Notes: generated by a model not told the origin, from the sequence alone. Counted from the stretch's first letter, positions 12,100 to 22,301 are shown. The stretch: DNA of 64,000 nucleotides from Selaginella moellendorffii (GCF_000143415.4 NW_003314261.1:3774880-3838879); one strand, 5' to 3'. Numbers and translations are program-made.

Positions 12100-13756
12100 T
12101 GTAAGCGACTAATTTTTCCATTCTACTTTAGCCACTTAACCACACCTTCGACCACTTGGAGGAATCTCACTCACAACCTCCATAAGTCCTATTTCAGACT
12201 TGGGCTTGTTAGCCCCGAGAATGGCATCCCCGCCACTCAACCTTTGCACTTGGTCCAAGTGCTCCACGTGTCCGATCCCATGACCGACACTCAAAGATAC
12301 CACCGACATAGCAACTTGTTACGCTAAGGCCATGCCCAATCACCTTTGCCGCACTGGTGGTTCAATACCACTTGCATCATAGTCCTACCTCTCCAAGACT
12401 GGGCCAACCATCCATGAGTGGTCACCACAAATCCACTCCTTAGCATCCTTCGGATGCCCACCAAAAAGGAGAACAGCCTTCCCCAATATCCCTCTTTCAG
12501 TCCCAATCAAGTCCCGTCCTACCCATGGCCGTGTTCACCAACACTGCCATTGGGTCAAGGCCCACAAGCCCGACCACTAAGTCCCAATGCCCTCTGGGAC
12601 TTCCTTACCATGTGACTATGTCTTTAGTTAGTATGCTAGAGGTCTGCTCCTCTTCCTTTCCACAGTCTGGGACTTTGGGGCAACATTTCGGAACACCGTG
12701 GCCTTATGCGAGCCACCTGGGTACTCTCCCTACCTTCTACCCTTAGGTGCTCTAGCCATGGGTTTAGAGCGAAGTTCCATTGAGCCACGCCTGGTATCCA
12801 AGTAGGTAGTGCCACCCACACTTGGACTGAGAGCATCGGCCAGTCAATCTCCCGGGGGAACTAGAGCCGACTCTTGGACACTTCACCAAGCTACCCCACT
12901 TGTCGGTCCGTGTTCACTCTAGTCTTAGACTTCCCAGTGGGCAGCTCCTCACCCAACACTGGGTACAGCCTTCCTGGGCCAAACTGGCCTTTCCTAGCCA
13001 AATTGGCTCCACTGCAGTCCTCCCCCTTACTATACTTTTGGAGCTCACCAAACCCCCCAGGGTCTGGGAGACAAATGCTTTGGGCTTTCACCCTCTCAAA
13101 CTCGAACTCGAACTCGGACTTGGACTCGGACTGGGGCTCGGGCTTAGTATCGGCTTTGGCCTCGGTCTCAGTCTCAATCCTGGTCTCGGTCTCGGTCTTG
13201 GTCCATCTTGAACTCCATCTTGGACTCCATCTTGGTCCATCTCGGACTCCGTCTCAATCCATCTCGGGTCCATCTCAGACTCCATCTTGGACTCCATTTC
13301 GGACTCCGTCTCGGTCCATCTTAGGTCCATCTCGAACTCCATCTTAGACTCTATCTCGGACTCCATCTTGGACTCCATCTTAAACTCTATCTCGGACTCC
13401 ATCTTGGACTCCATCTCGGTCCATCTCGAACTCCGTCTCAGTCCATCTCGAGTCCATCTCGGACTCCATCTCAGACTCCATCTCGGACTCCATCTCAGAC
13501 TCCATCTTGGACTCCATCTCGGGCACTCTCACGTGTCATGTGTTCGTCCTTTTGGGTCCCTTTTTTAGAGCCTTGTTTATTGCTCGCTTCGTGCTCATTC
13601 CTCGAGCACTTTGTTGGGAGTTTCACTCCGGCTCTCGACCTATCAAGTTGGAGCTTTTAGTCCAAACGTGTTACGCTTGTTTGGCTTTTGCTTCGGGCAC
13701 TACCACGTGGCACCCTTCCAGCTCCACTTTGGGGCCTAGGGATTTTGTGTCTCACA
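12100..13756 (-). repeat. 5' LTR of outer element (LTR D)
   Basis: 1657 bp, TGTAAGCGACT ... TGTCTCACA. TATA-like AAAAGTATAGTA on minus at 13028-13039. It is more diverged from LTR B and C than those are from each other, which fits an older insertion. The host sequence right of 13756 begins CACATACAATGG; a matching 5-bp duplication (CACAT expected) should lie left of the window. Confidence 0.9.
13090..13530 (-). repeat. LTR-embedded repeat array (LTR D)
   Basis: The array is dominated by 12-mers of the GACTCCATCTTG / GACTCCATCTCG type. The hexamer section is short here compared with LTR B and C. Confidence 0.85.
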
Positions 13757-14345
13757 CACATACAATGGCACTATAAGGCCCAAGAAAGATTGCGATGTCA
13801 ACATGGAATACCCCAAAAAGAGAACCAAGAAGTAACAGCAGCAGCACAAGCCAAGTAGGCCTAGTGGTGGTGAGAAAGACATAGTGTTGGTGAGTCAAAG
13901 CCCTAGCAGTGACTAGTCATTGCTGGTCAGCAATGAGCTCCAGAGTTTGATTGAGTCTCTCATAGAAGATATGGAAGATGGGCATGTGTCCCAGCACACA
14001 TGTGGCACAAAGGGGGAGGAAGTCCACATGGATTCCAGTGAGGAGGATGAGGATCTCAAGGAATTTGTCAAAGATTTCAAGGTTAATGAGGGGGATCATA
14101 ATGATCTTTTGTTGGGTCTCCATGGAGTGGAAGAAAGCACCGATCCACAACAAGCCCAGGAACCTATACTTAAGCTGGATAGTTTCACCATAGAGCTGGA
14201 GGAGCAAATCAAACTAATGGATGAGGAAGAATGCAACTTTGCCTTAGAATTGGAGGAGGAAATAGAACAAGAAATTGCAACAGCGGGGGGGGGGCAAGCG
14301 ATGCTGGTTTGGAGGGATGAGGTGAGGAAGATCAAGTGTAGGTGA
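13757..14345 (+). pseudogene. Dof-like zinc finger gene, copy A (5' part lost to LTR insertion)
   Basis: One frame can be followed from 13758 to the stop at 14343-14345, with two internal stops. It begins after the zinc finger in a Lys-rich stretch (PKKRTKK), then a Gln/His/Lys linker ending SQSPSSD, then a 141-residue acidic tail rich in Glu/Asp that closes with RDEVRKIKCR. The zinc finger half is missing because the outer LTR element (ends 13756) sits in the gene. Copies B (31891) and C (37905) supply the missing N-terminal half. The acidic tail (from 13920) is the best preserved of the three. Function unknown; see copy C for the Dof argument. Confidence 0.55.
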
Positions 14346-15661
14346 AGACACTAATTTTCACCTTAAATCAGTGCTAATTGATTGGCAAAAATGTAACTTC
14401 CAAGTTTTTGTCTACTACACTTTTCCAGTGAAATTGTCCTATAAAGCTTGCTAAACTCTACATTTCTATGGACGTGGAAACATTGGGTATGGAAAGAAAA
14501 TGCAAACTTAACAAGAAATAGGTGATTCAATTTGGAATGAAGGAGTTGCTAATCAAGGAGGCCATCCAACTCTAAAAACTGCCATAAACATAGCTCCAGC
14601 CACAAACCCTACAGCTAGTGCTTCCAATTGCTCTCTCCTCCAGCTATTGTGCCTTTCCCTCCAATTGCAAATACAATTATTAATATAGTAGTATATAGTG
14701 ATGCATGCATGGACATACATTGAAATGTCAATTATTAAATAGTTGCAACCTAGCCCTATGCTGTTGAGTAGGTGGCTGACTGGGATGCTATGTTAGATAT
14801 GGTCCTAATATGAGCCAATGGTAGATCCCCACCTCCTCAAGCATAAGCAGTATTGCATAATTGACTAATGTCCTCTCAAACATTTTATTGAAGACATTCC
14901 TAGGTTTTGATTATCATCCACATTGCCTTGCAAAAACACAATGAGCTCCTTCTCACATGGCATATGCCTTATAATTAGGTTCGGTAAATTTAAAAATAGA
15001 GGAGAAAATCGTTTCTTTATCTACTCTTTATCTTGATTTTTATTTTTTGCCTACCTCCTAGCAAAGCTCTAAAGATCCAAAGTGCAACCTATTTCCTCTA
15101 GAATTCTTGATGGATCGGTATTAAGAGTTGAGGAAGATGAAGAAACTAGAGGTATTAAGGTTGCAAACAAAGCATTTGCAAGAAAAGTTTTTCAAGAAAT
15201 AATGGTAGACTATTTAAATCCTTTTTTTTCTTTTGGAATTGGAAAGGGCATTCATGTAGCTCAAAATTTTTATAGTTTGCAAATTTCATAACTAATATAT
15301 GTAAGGTAAATGGGACATCCATTCCTATAGTTCTTTATAAAAGTTAATAGGACTTTTAGATGAGTCTTGTATGTTCCAAAAATATTAAAACATCTTATTT
15401 CTATGCCAAAAATTTTCAATGATGGCATTTTTGTCTTTTTTCACCATGGTGATAGTGTTGGCTTTATTTTTCTTAATATGGTAATTGCATCAAGTTTTAT
15501 TAAAGACAATCTATACTATTTAAAGTTAAAAGTAGGTCTCGATTAATTTAGATTATGTCAAACTTTAGCTTTCATGGACTTGAAATATTTTATATGGGAA
15601 TTAGAATGCCACAATTATGTATAAAGAATATTGATGGATGTGAAGAATATTTTTTAGAAAA
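14346..15661. other. Duplicated non-coding flank (segment A)
   Basis: Collinear with 32757-33790 and partly with 38762-39185. It contains a short reading frame at 15082-15291 (starts MQPISSRILDG, acidic middle) that is partly conserved at 33600-33788 but not recognised. A minus-strand hydrophobic reading at about 14575-14660 (contains LEALAVGFVAGAMFM) is conserved in all three copies and could be a small exon; this is unproven. From about 15300 to 15661 the DNA is AT-rich with nothing identifiable. Confidence 0.5.
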
Positions 15662-15925
15662 ATGATACGCAGGTGCTATTATCGATCCTGTTCTTGCTGT
15701 GATCGTCCATGCCGTTGCGTGTACATGTGGAGCAGCGCATTGCAGAGGAAGACGTCGGTGGAGAGGCCATGGCTCCAGATTCTTGCTCCTGCCGCAATGC
15801 GATCGAGCTCTTGCTCCTGGTGGCGATCAATCGGCAGGACAGGCGCTAGCATTGCCCAAAATCCTCTTACCTCCTAGCTAGGGTTCATTTTTGAAGGAAA
15901 ATTGGCGCCCACCGTCGAGGGACGA
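15662..15925 (-). pseudogene. PPR gene fragment
   Basis: This matches 18238-18520 of the nearby PPR pseudogene, e.g. the shared phrases GATCGTCCATGCCGT, GAGCAGCGCATTGCAGAGGA and GATCAATCGGCAGGACAGGC, with an internal deletion of roughly 40 bases and other indels. It corresponds to the N-terminal end of the PPR protein. With the larger PPR copy on the other side it brackets the kinase gene. Not functional. Confidence 0.7.
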
Positions 15926-16263
15926 CTTCCGGGAGATGGAAGCTTCGGAAGTTTCGGCATTACGTGGATGGTTTTGTCTCAAGGTGCTAGCAGCGAATCA
16001 ACTTGGAGAGAACACCTTCAGGCTGGAGTCATCCCTGGATTCCCGAGGAAAAAATATCGGCTTGGGACGCAGTGAAAAATGATGAGAAACTGAAATGCAG
16101 TCCTTGTTTATGGATTCACAGATACACATCCTCGGCAGTTTTTCCTCAAGTGGTTGCTACTTTCGTTGGTGGAAATATAGAAAACACAGCGCATTGTCGC
16201 CGTCGATCAAACACCATCTCAGCCGTTAGAAAAAGCTAGGGTTTGTTTCTAACAAAGCTTGTC

Positions 16264-17202
16264 ATGATGGCGGTGGTAAGTGAGTTTAGCGAGGAAGATT
16301 GCAAAGAGCTTCTCAGCATTCATATGTTGGGGCAGCGAGGTTTCGAGAAAGGTAGGACGCTGGGGTGTGGCGGCCAGGGGCATGTATTCGTGCTCCACAA
16401 TCTGGACGGTCACAAGTCATATGCAGCCAAGGCATTTCGATCAGGGAGCGACGCTGAGAGAGAAGTTGGGATCATGGCCAAGCTCCGGGGCTGCCCTGGA
16501 GTTGTCTCCTTCAAAGATTTCATCAAGGAGAGAGATGGAGGACAGTGTTTTGGGAGTATTATTATGGAACTATGTGGATCTAGTCTTGCTGATCGCTTGC
16601 GCGTTTCCGGGCAGATGAGCGAAGAAGAAGCAGCTCAGATTATCAAGCAGCTGGCAGAGACCCTCAAGGAGATGCATTCGAGAGGCATAGTTCACCGGGA
16701 TCTCAAGCCGGGCAACATCCTTTTCAAGCTAGACGCGCGCGACAAAGTGGTGATTAGTGACTTTGGTATTGCCACAGACGACCCTGAGGAGATGTCGCAG
16801 TACTGTGGCACGGCAAAGTACATGGCACCCGAGGTGGCAGAGAACAAGGATGGGAGCTTCTACACAGCAGCTATCGACGTGTGGGGACTTGGAGCGATTT
16901 TATACGAGATGCTGGGAAAGGGAGGATATCAGCCGAGTGAAGCATTTGATCGTGTGCGACAGGGGGCATCCCCGGTTGGTCCTTTCTCGTTTGTAGCGGA
17001 GGATCTCCTTGAGAAGATGCTGGCTGTGGATCCGAAACAAAGGCTGACAGTCGATCAGGTTCTACAACACCCATGGATTGTCAAGCTTTGCAGAAGCAGC
17101 AGCAGTAAGATCTACAGGACGTGGAGGAGGCCCTGTGGTGCGAAAAGGAGTGCTCCTGGCCTCGACAAGGACTTGGTCGTGAAGAAAGTTCGAGCGGCTT
17201 AA
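16264..17202 (+). CDS. Ser/Thr protein kinase, copy A
   Basis: An intact single-exon gene of 312 residues from ATG 16264 (an ATGATG pair; the second ATG, 16267, is equally possible). A longer reading needs a TTG start. Kinase landmarks in order: Gly-rich loop GCGGQG (about residues 34-39), ATP-binding Lys in YAAKAF (56), catalytic HRDLKPGN (144-151), DFG (166-168), APE (188-190), DVWGLG (205-210), and a final RL..DQVLQHPW segment typical of the CAMK/CDPK group. There are no EF hands and no transmembrane segment, so it is a small soluble kinase similar in plan to PEPC-kinase-like or CDPK catalytic domains. The basic C-terminus (KRSAPGLDKDLVVKK) could be a nuclear signal. Nearly identical to 34343-35278. 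Substrate unknown. Confidence 0.88.
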   Translation: MMAVVSEFSEEDCKELLSIHMLGQRGFEKGRTLGCGGQGHVFVLHNLDGHKSYAAKAFRSGSDAEREVGIMAKLRGCPGVVSFKDFIKERDGGQCFGSIIMELCGSSLADRLRVSGQMSEEEAAQIIKQLAETLKEMHSRGIVHRDLKPGNILFKLDARDKVVISDFGIATDDPEEMSQYCGTAKYMAPEVAENKDGSFYTAAIDVWGLGAILYEMLGKGGYQPSEAFDRVRQGASPVGPFSFVAEDLLEKMLAVDPKQRLTVDQVLQHPWIVKLCRSSSSKIYRTWRRPCGAKRSAPGLDKDLVVKKVRAA

Positions 17203-17561
17203 AAGTGGCAGCAGTCAGTCCGGTAAGCACACTTGCCATTTCCTATTTCTCCTATTCGCAGTTACTAACTTCATTTGCTTGGGTTCGTTTTTGTATCCTC
17301 CGGACATCATCGACATCTCTCGTGTCTCTGTGTGGAAATACGTTTTTGGTGGCTGCCGAGAACAATCATGGAACAAAAACGAGATCCAAGCAAATGCCGA
17401 GATAGATGCAAACGTGTTACACACGAAGCTATGCCGCTCTTCTTTAAGAAACAAGGGAAGTCTTCCCTCAAGAAAGAATTAAAAAAGTCCATCCATATAT
17501 AAATCGAGAATGGCTATTGATCACTGCTAATCTAACAATTTCTTGAAATCATTGTGGAACT
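17203..17561. other. Kinase / PPR intergenic region, copy A
   Basis: The space between the convergent kinase and PPR genes; presumably the kinase 3' UTR. No conserved gene is seen. It is identical in the B copy at 35279-35637. Confidence 0.5.
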
Positions 17562-18588
17562 TCATATCTTGAGATCAGTCGGGAAGGAAGAGTCCGCTTG
17601 ATCCATGCTTTTGCATACGACTGGCAGGACACCACATCGCGCTGGGGAATTCGATCGACGGCTGCTCTCGCGAGGAAGCTGGTAGGCCGTGCATGACACG
17701 AAGACGTGCTTGCTCGATTGTCCGCGAACGCTTGGATCATCACAAGGCCGGCAGCTTGCGCTTTCTCCAAACGCCCGCTCATGTCCGGGATACCACGAAT
17801 CAAACACCTTCTTGACCAACGCATCATGGGCGCATCCATCGATGATCGTGTTCCAGGAGACGAAGTTCCTGGCCGGCATCCGGAAGAACATCGCCTGCAC
17901 TACCTGGAGATTCCCATTCTGGGCATATGCAGTGATCATCACGTTCCAGGTGACGGGATCTCCCTCCCGCATCGCCCAGAACATCGCTCTGGAGTCCTCT
18001 TCCTTGCCATCCTTCGCCAGCGCCAGGAGGACTGCAGTGGATTTGAGGAAAGTCCAGCGCGGAAGGAGATCAAAGACACGCCTTGCGTGCTCAAGATCCC
18101 CGATCTTAACAAATGCGCCGATGAGGCAACTCCACGCCACGGAATCTCTGCCGCCGGGGATGCGATCGAAGAGATTGTTGGCGTCCCAGGGCCTGCCGTT
18201 GTGCGCGTAGACGGTGAGCATCGTGATCCAGGAGAACCTGCTCTTGCTGTGATCGTCCATGCCGTCCAAGATCTCCCGCGCCTCGCCGACGCTGCCGCAT
18301 TCGCCATACATGTAGAGCAGCGCATTGCAGAGGAAGATGTCGGTGGAGAGGCCATGGCTCCAGATCTGGGCGTGCACGGGTGCAAGAACGCACTAGCTGG
18401 ACGAATTCTTGGTCCTCAATCGAGCTCTTGCGATCAATCGGCAGGACAGGCGCTGGCATTGCCGCATTCTTCATTTTTAACGTTTGGCTATGGAGGAAAA
18501 TTGACGCCCACCGTCGAGGGAGAAAGTAAGCCTTCTGGCAGGTTTCTCCAGGGATTGTGCGAGCATTAGAGCGATGGAATCCAGCCAC
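17562..18588 (-). pseudogene. PLS-type PPR gene, copy A (truncated and frameshifted)
   Basis: The open stretch 18377-17562 (271 residues) carries about six PPR units of 31-33 residues: NALLYMYGECGSV, FSWITMLTVYAHNG, VAWSCLIGAFVKIGDL, a degenerate unit, VTWNVMITAYAQNG and FVSWNTIIDGCAHD. After the sixth unit the frame is lost: a further PPR phrase (PQRDVVS) appears in another frame near 17640. Upstream, an N-terminal PPR phrase (FVQLVRSC) sits in a different frame near 18500. There is no E or DYW C-terminal domain. Plant PPR proteins bind organellar RNA and are normally much longer, so this is probably a non-functional remnant, convergent with the kinase. Confidence 0.75.
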
Positions 18589-18871
18589 TGGCGGTGTCGA
18601 GCATCTTAAGGTGAGGATTTTCGTGTTCTAGAGCAGGGATTAGACCTCTTCTCAAGGAAATCGTAGGAGAACCTCTAGTGTAAGCAATGGTGAGCAGCAA
18701 TCAAACTCAACGGGCTGTGGCTCGCCCGTTAACTCGATCCAGCCGTTGGCAGCGGTCGGATTGAGTCAGGTTCTGATGGCTCTACGTTCTTCAGTGATAT
18801 TAGAAGCCATGAATAAGTTTGTATTTTTTCTTTGATTTCTTCTCTTTTGTTCTTAACTTGTTCTTCCTTAG

Positions 18872-18949
18872 GTGGCATTGCCTTTGAGAGAATATCTAGA
18901 CATTGTTTTGTCACCTGGAGAGCACAACGATCACTTTTATCTGGCACAG
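18872..18949 (+). pseudogene. Exon 1 of an unrecognised spliced gene, copy A
   Basis: 78 nt with strong boundaries: TTCTTCCTTAG before it and CAG|GTTATG after it. It reads VALPLREYLDIVLSPG then EHNDHFYLAQ in phase 0 and is followed by a 53-nt intron. It is conserved in copy B at 36936-37013. The family is not recognised. Only this exon and the next can be defined, so it is probably a gene fragment carried by the duplication. Confidence 0.4.
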
Positions 18950-19002
18950 GTTATGATTTACTCTTGTTCTTCGTGTTGCTGATATTAAAGATTTCACTGC
19001 AG

Positions 19003-19071
19003 GTTCCTATACGCGTGAAAGGCTCAACCGAGAAACCTCAGCTCGCTTCTCTGGAATCCGAAATCTCCATG
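19003..19071 (+). pseudogene. Exon 2 of an unrecognised spliced gene, copy A
   Basis: 69 nt between the acceptor TTTCACTGCAG and the donor ATG|GTATCA, in phase with the preceding exon. It reads VPIRVKGSTEKPQLAS then LESEISM. Copy B is 37067-37135, with two residue changes. Downstream at 19154-19325 an in-frame stretch (MMLKQKLLDHVEGLIQQQ...) may be a third exon; it is also duplicated (37446-37626). Confidence 0.4.
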
Positions 19072-20282
19072 GTATCATATTTTCACACCTGGCAAGTTTC
19101 TTGAGGACTGTCCACTTCGGGCTGGTAGTCAACGTCCAGAGAGGTGACCGAATGATGCTCAAGCAAAAGCTTTTGGACCATGTTGAGGGACTTATCCAGC
19201 AGCAGGAGATTGACAAAGGGAAAGACTTCTTGAGCTTGAAGTTTCTCTTCAGCCTTCAGTTCTTTGGAGATGAGGCTGCTCCAATCAAGCTGCAGGGCAA
19301 GAAGATGAGTGAAGTAATGGTCTAAACTTTTTTAACATGAACTTCTTTCCAGGACTTCTAACAAACTCTCAAGAGCATCCAGTTTGTGTAGAAGATACCC
19401 TTGGCCACGATCAAATGGAAAGTTCCAAGGGATGCATTAAATTCTTATATATGTAATTACGTTTAGCTAGTTTTCTTCTTGTAATTAATAAACTTCCCAA
19501 ACATGAAGTCAACGATTGTGATGATGCCTTCCAACAATTGCATTATCTTTGTCAAGGAACATTTGAGTTGGTAATGTAATTTGGCATTTGTTTCCAGAGC
19601 CTTTTGCTTCATGTGGAGCTAAATATGTTAGAGCAGATCAAGCTGAGAATGTTGTGGCCAACACTTCATTAAAATCTTGTAGGACTTATGTATGCACATG
19701 CTCTAACCACCCTTGACGATGCTTTTGGCTTGTAATAATATTATGAGATGTTGCCTCTTCCACTTCTCGCTACACATCCTTTAGCTTTACCTCCAAAAGA
19801 AATATGAAAAGGTTATTGACTTATTCGTGCAAGGTCCATCCGTTATTTGTGCAATTCCTTGTTTTCCAGATGCATTTTAGTGTCCAAACCTTCCATTGCA
19901 ATAGTATCAACAGGACATTGTTGATGCCAAGATCTCCACCCAAGAAATGGAGGTTACCAATCTAAAAAACTCTTACAACACCGATAAGTGTGACCAACTT
20001 CATCACATGCTCAACAGTGAACATCACGGCCACGACCACGTCCTCACCCTTGTCTTTGAATTCAAGTAGCAAAAGTATCAACTTCCATTAGAACAGAACC
20101 ATCTCCCACAGGATATCATCAAAGTGTTCACTTGGCACCAATTCATCTAATATTTACTTTTCAAGTTCGTTTTTATAATAAGAGATCTCTTATTATTCTC
20201 TCCATATTGGTTGATATAGGTTTAAGTTTATCTTCTATTGCTTGACCTATTGCCACACATTCCCATCTACATTTGTATTGTA
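19072..20282. other. Intergenic, end of duplicated segment A
   Basis: Homology to segment B persists to about 19500 (matching about 37815) with one block of about 240 bp present only in B. From 19500 to 20282 no gene, repeat family or LTR border could be identified. The 5' LTR and gag of the gypsy element that follows should lie here but are not recognisable. Confidence 0.5.
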
Positions 20283-20671
20283 TAATAAAGCTAGTTTTCA
20301 TTCTTTATGGCAATGGCCGTACCCATGCATATGCATGAGATGAGACAAACTTTGTTATGCGTGTGGGCAATCTTGAGTTTGGGTTGCAATCATTGTGGGT
20401 GGTGCTTAGTCAAGCTTTTGACCTCATCCTTGGTATGGATTGGTTGTAGCGCAATCATGCCAAGTGTGACTTTGAAGCTTCTCCCCCTTATTTTATACTT
20501 CTTCATATTTCATTCATTCCTCTCACTTTTGTATTTTTTTGTCTCTTTACTTTTACTTTTGCTTCTATTACTTTTGTCTTCCCATTATTTCTTCCTATAT
20601 TTTTATTTTGTTCTGCTCTTCCTTTTTCCGATCCCTCCAATGGTCTTTGTGTTATAGCAGTTAATCGACTC

Positions 20672-21138
20672 ATGAAGGAGTGTGCCGATCACTTTGAATT
20701 TGACCTCTCATCTGGGGCCAACATTGCCACACATCATCTGATTCTAACTAGGGATGCTTGTCTAATCAAGGTTCATATTTATTGTCGATCATCCAAAGAG
20801 ATCAAGATTTTATATGCAAACATCAAAGAAATATTGGAAAAGGGTGTTATTCGAAAATCACAAAGTTCTTAAGCATATGAACTTCATTTTGTGATGAAGT
20901 CTAATTTTTCTACATTGACTATCATCCATTAAATGAAGTGACAATCCCAGATGTGTACCCTCTTCCTCACACTATTGATCCTAGGATCATCTAGGGAGAA
21001 GTCATTAGTTCATCAAGCTAGATTTTGCTTTTAGGTACTAGTAAGTATCGATGGCTGAAGAAGATATTCTTAAGACTACTTTTCATACACTATTTAATTT
21101 ATACGAGTTTTTAGTGATGCCGTTTTATTTGAGCAATG
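20672..21138 (+). pseudogene. Gypsy reverse transcriptase, N-terminal part
   Basis: It contains ANIKEILEKGVIRKSQSS, the standard start of a Ty3/gypsy reverse transcriptase, then degraded fragments around YRPLNEVTIPDVYPLPH (frameshifted) and an EFLVMPF-like phrase just before the break. It stops at CAATG (21134-21138), where the chromovirus is inserted, and resumes at 28598. Stops at 20870 and later. Compare 46073-46275 (minus), a better preserved relative. Confidence 0.7.
21134..21138. repeat. Target site duplication CAATG (left)
   Basis: CAATG before the LTR start TGTAAGCC at 21139; identical bases follow the other LTR at 28598-28602. Confidence 0.92.
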
Positions 21139-22289
21139 TGTAAGCCACAAATTTTTCCTTTCCAATTTGCCAGCTTACCTCGTCTATCCGGCCAACTCTG
21201 CCTTGGCTTGTGCTAAGTTCCCTAGCCAAGGTCCTCGCCTATGGTACCAGCTCCTACTTGGTCCTACTTGGTTTCAGCTACTCACTGCACGAGCAACTGA
21301 GTGTTAACCATCCATCTACGGATTCCCAAATCTCTCCCAATCCCCCTCCCCGGGTTAGACTAGACTTAAGGTTTGGCTACACTCCCTGCAGGCACAAGCA
21401 GCCAAGCACACCAAGCCTCTAGATTCCTAACACCCCTTGGTACCACAAGACTTGATCATGGGACCCTCTAAATCCCAAGCCTTGGGTGTGGCACTTGCTT
21501 CGGGACGTCAGGGCGAAACACCATGGCCTAACAGCCCAGTATGGGTACCTCTACCCCTCCACTTCCATCCCGAAGGGAAGGCCCAAGCCCCTAAGAAGGG
21601 CGAAGACCAATGAGCCACAAGGTACTCAAGTGGGGCACCACTCCACATGAGCCAGGAGCACCGCAGTCGGTTTCCCTTTTGGGAGTGGGAGCTGCTCTTG
21701 AGCACTTCCCTGGGTGGCCCCTCCGGCACCACCCAATCCCATGCTCACTCCCACCCAAGGCCCCTCAGCCCCAGTCTCAACCTCAAGTCAATTTGGAAGC
21801 ATCACTGGAGAGTTCCTTCAAGACTGGTTCTTGGACCTCACTATCCCTACTATACTTTTGGAACCCCCTACAGCCCCCCCCGCCCCCCCCTGGGAGATGC
21901 ACACTTTGGGCTTTCACCCCTTGAGTTGTATTAGTATTTGGACTTAGTCTCAGAATCGATCTCGGACTCGATCTCAAACCCGACTTCGGACTCGACCTTG
22001 GACTCGGTCTCGGACTCGATCTCGGACCCGATCTCGGACTCGACTTCGGATTCGACCTTGGACTCGGTCTCGGACCCGATTTGGATCTCGGACTCTGTCT
22101 CAAACTCGGTCTCGAACTCGGTCTCCGATTCGGCCTCGGCTCGATCCCGGACTCTATCTCGAACTCGGTCTCTGAGTCGGTCTTGGACTCGATCTTCGAC
22201 TCGGTCCCATCCGATGAACTCTTTGTCATTTCGGTCATGCTTTCGGGGATCCTTTAGCCTACGACATCTTGGGGAGTCGGTTCCTTACA
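21139..22289 (-). repeat. 3' LTR of chromovirus copy 1
   Basis: 1151 bp, TGTAAGCCAC ... TCCTTACA. Read in sense: repeat array (21945-22212), G-rich run (C run on plus, about 21874-21891) and TATA-like AAAAGTATAGTA (21848-21859 on plus). Confidence 0.92.
21945..22212 (-). repeat. LTR-embedded GACTCG-type repeat array
   Basis: Hexamer/12-mer array based on CTCGGACTCGAT and CTCGGACTCGG with variants. It is at the same place in the LTR, relative to the TATA-like motif, as the arrays of the non-coding family. The Ser-Asp and Glu-Ser reading frames are artefacts. Confidence 0.88.
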
Positions 22290-22301
22290 ACTCCACCACC
22301 C
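22290..22301 (-). other. Polypurine tract of chromovirus copy 1
   Basis: Minus-strand GGGTGGTGGAGT next to the LTR start TGTAAGG; identical to the tract of the non-coding family. Confidence 0.85.

Larger units (their letters stand above)
1..13756 (-). mobile_element. Outer non-autonomous LTR retrotransposon (partial, self-nested)
   Basis: The element reads on the minus strand. Its 3' LTR (1-575) is cut by the window edge and its 5' LTR is 12100-13756. Its internal region is 576-4169 plus 11473-12099, interrupted at 4169/11473 by another member of the same family, with CTCAC duplicated on both sides. No gag, protease, reverse transcriptase or integrase reading frame is recognisable in the internal DNA, so it behaves as a large non-autonomous derivative (LARD-like). 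It landed in the Dof-like gene copy A: the sequence just right of 13756 matches the middle of that gene in copies B and C. Inference: this is the older of the two nested copies. Confidence 0.85.

Noticed and set aside
1-13756. Tandem array of LTR units made by unequal recombination
   Set aside because: The matched CTCAC duplication and complementary internal pieces are explained more simply by nested insertion.
13757-14345. Dof-like copies as a transposon gene
   Set aside because: No terminal repeats or target duplications surround the copies; their linkage is explained by the host segmental duplication. A mobile origin is not excluded.
16243-16263. Kinase start at TTG 16243 (and GTG 34319)
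   Set aside because: Non-ATG starts are not expected in plant nuclear genes, and ATG 16264 / 34343 keeps the full kinase domain.
17706-18569. 287-codon plus-strand reading frame opposite the PPR gene (also at 35782-36645)
   Set aside because: It is the antisense shadow of the PPR frame; it has no domain and its composition reflects the complementary codons.
20307-20657. 116-codon hydrophobic frame at 20307-20657
   Set aside because: It crosses a decayed protease region and a T-rich tract; it is a chance product and not a membrane protein.
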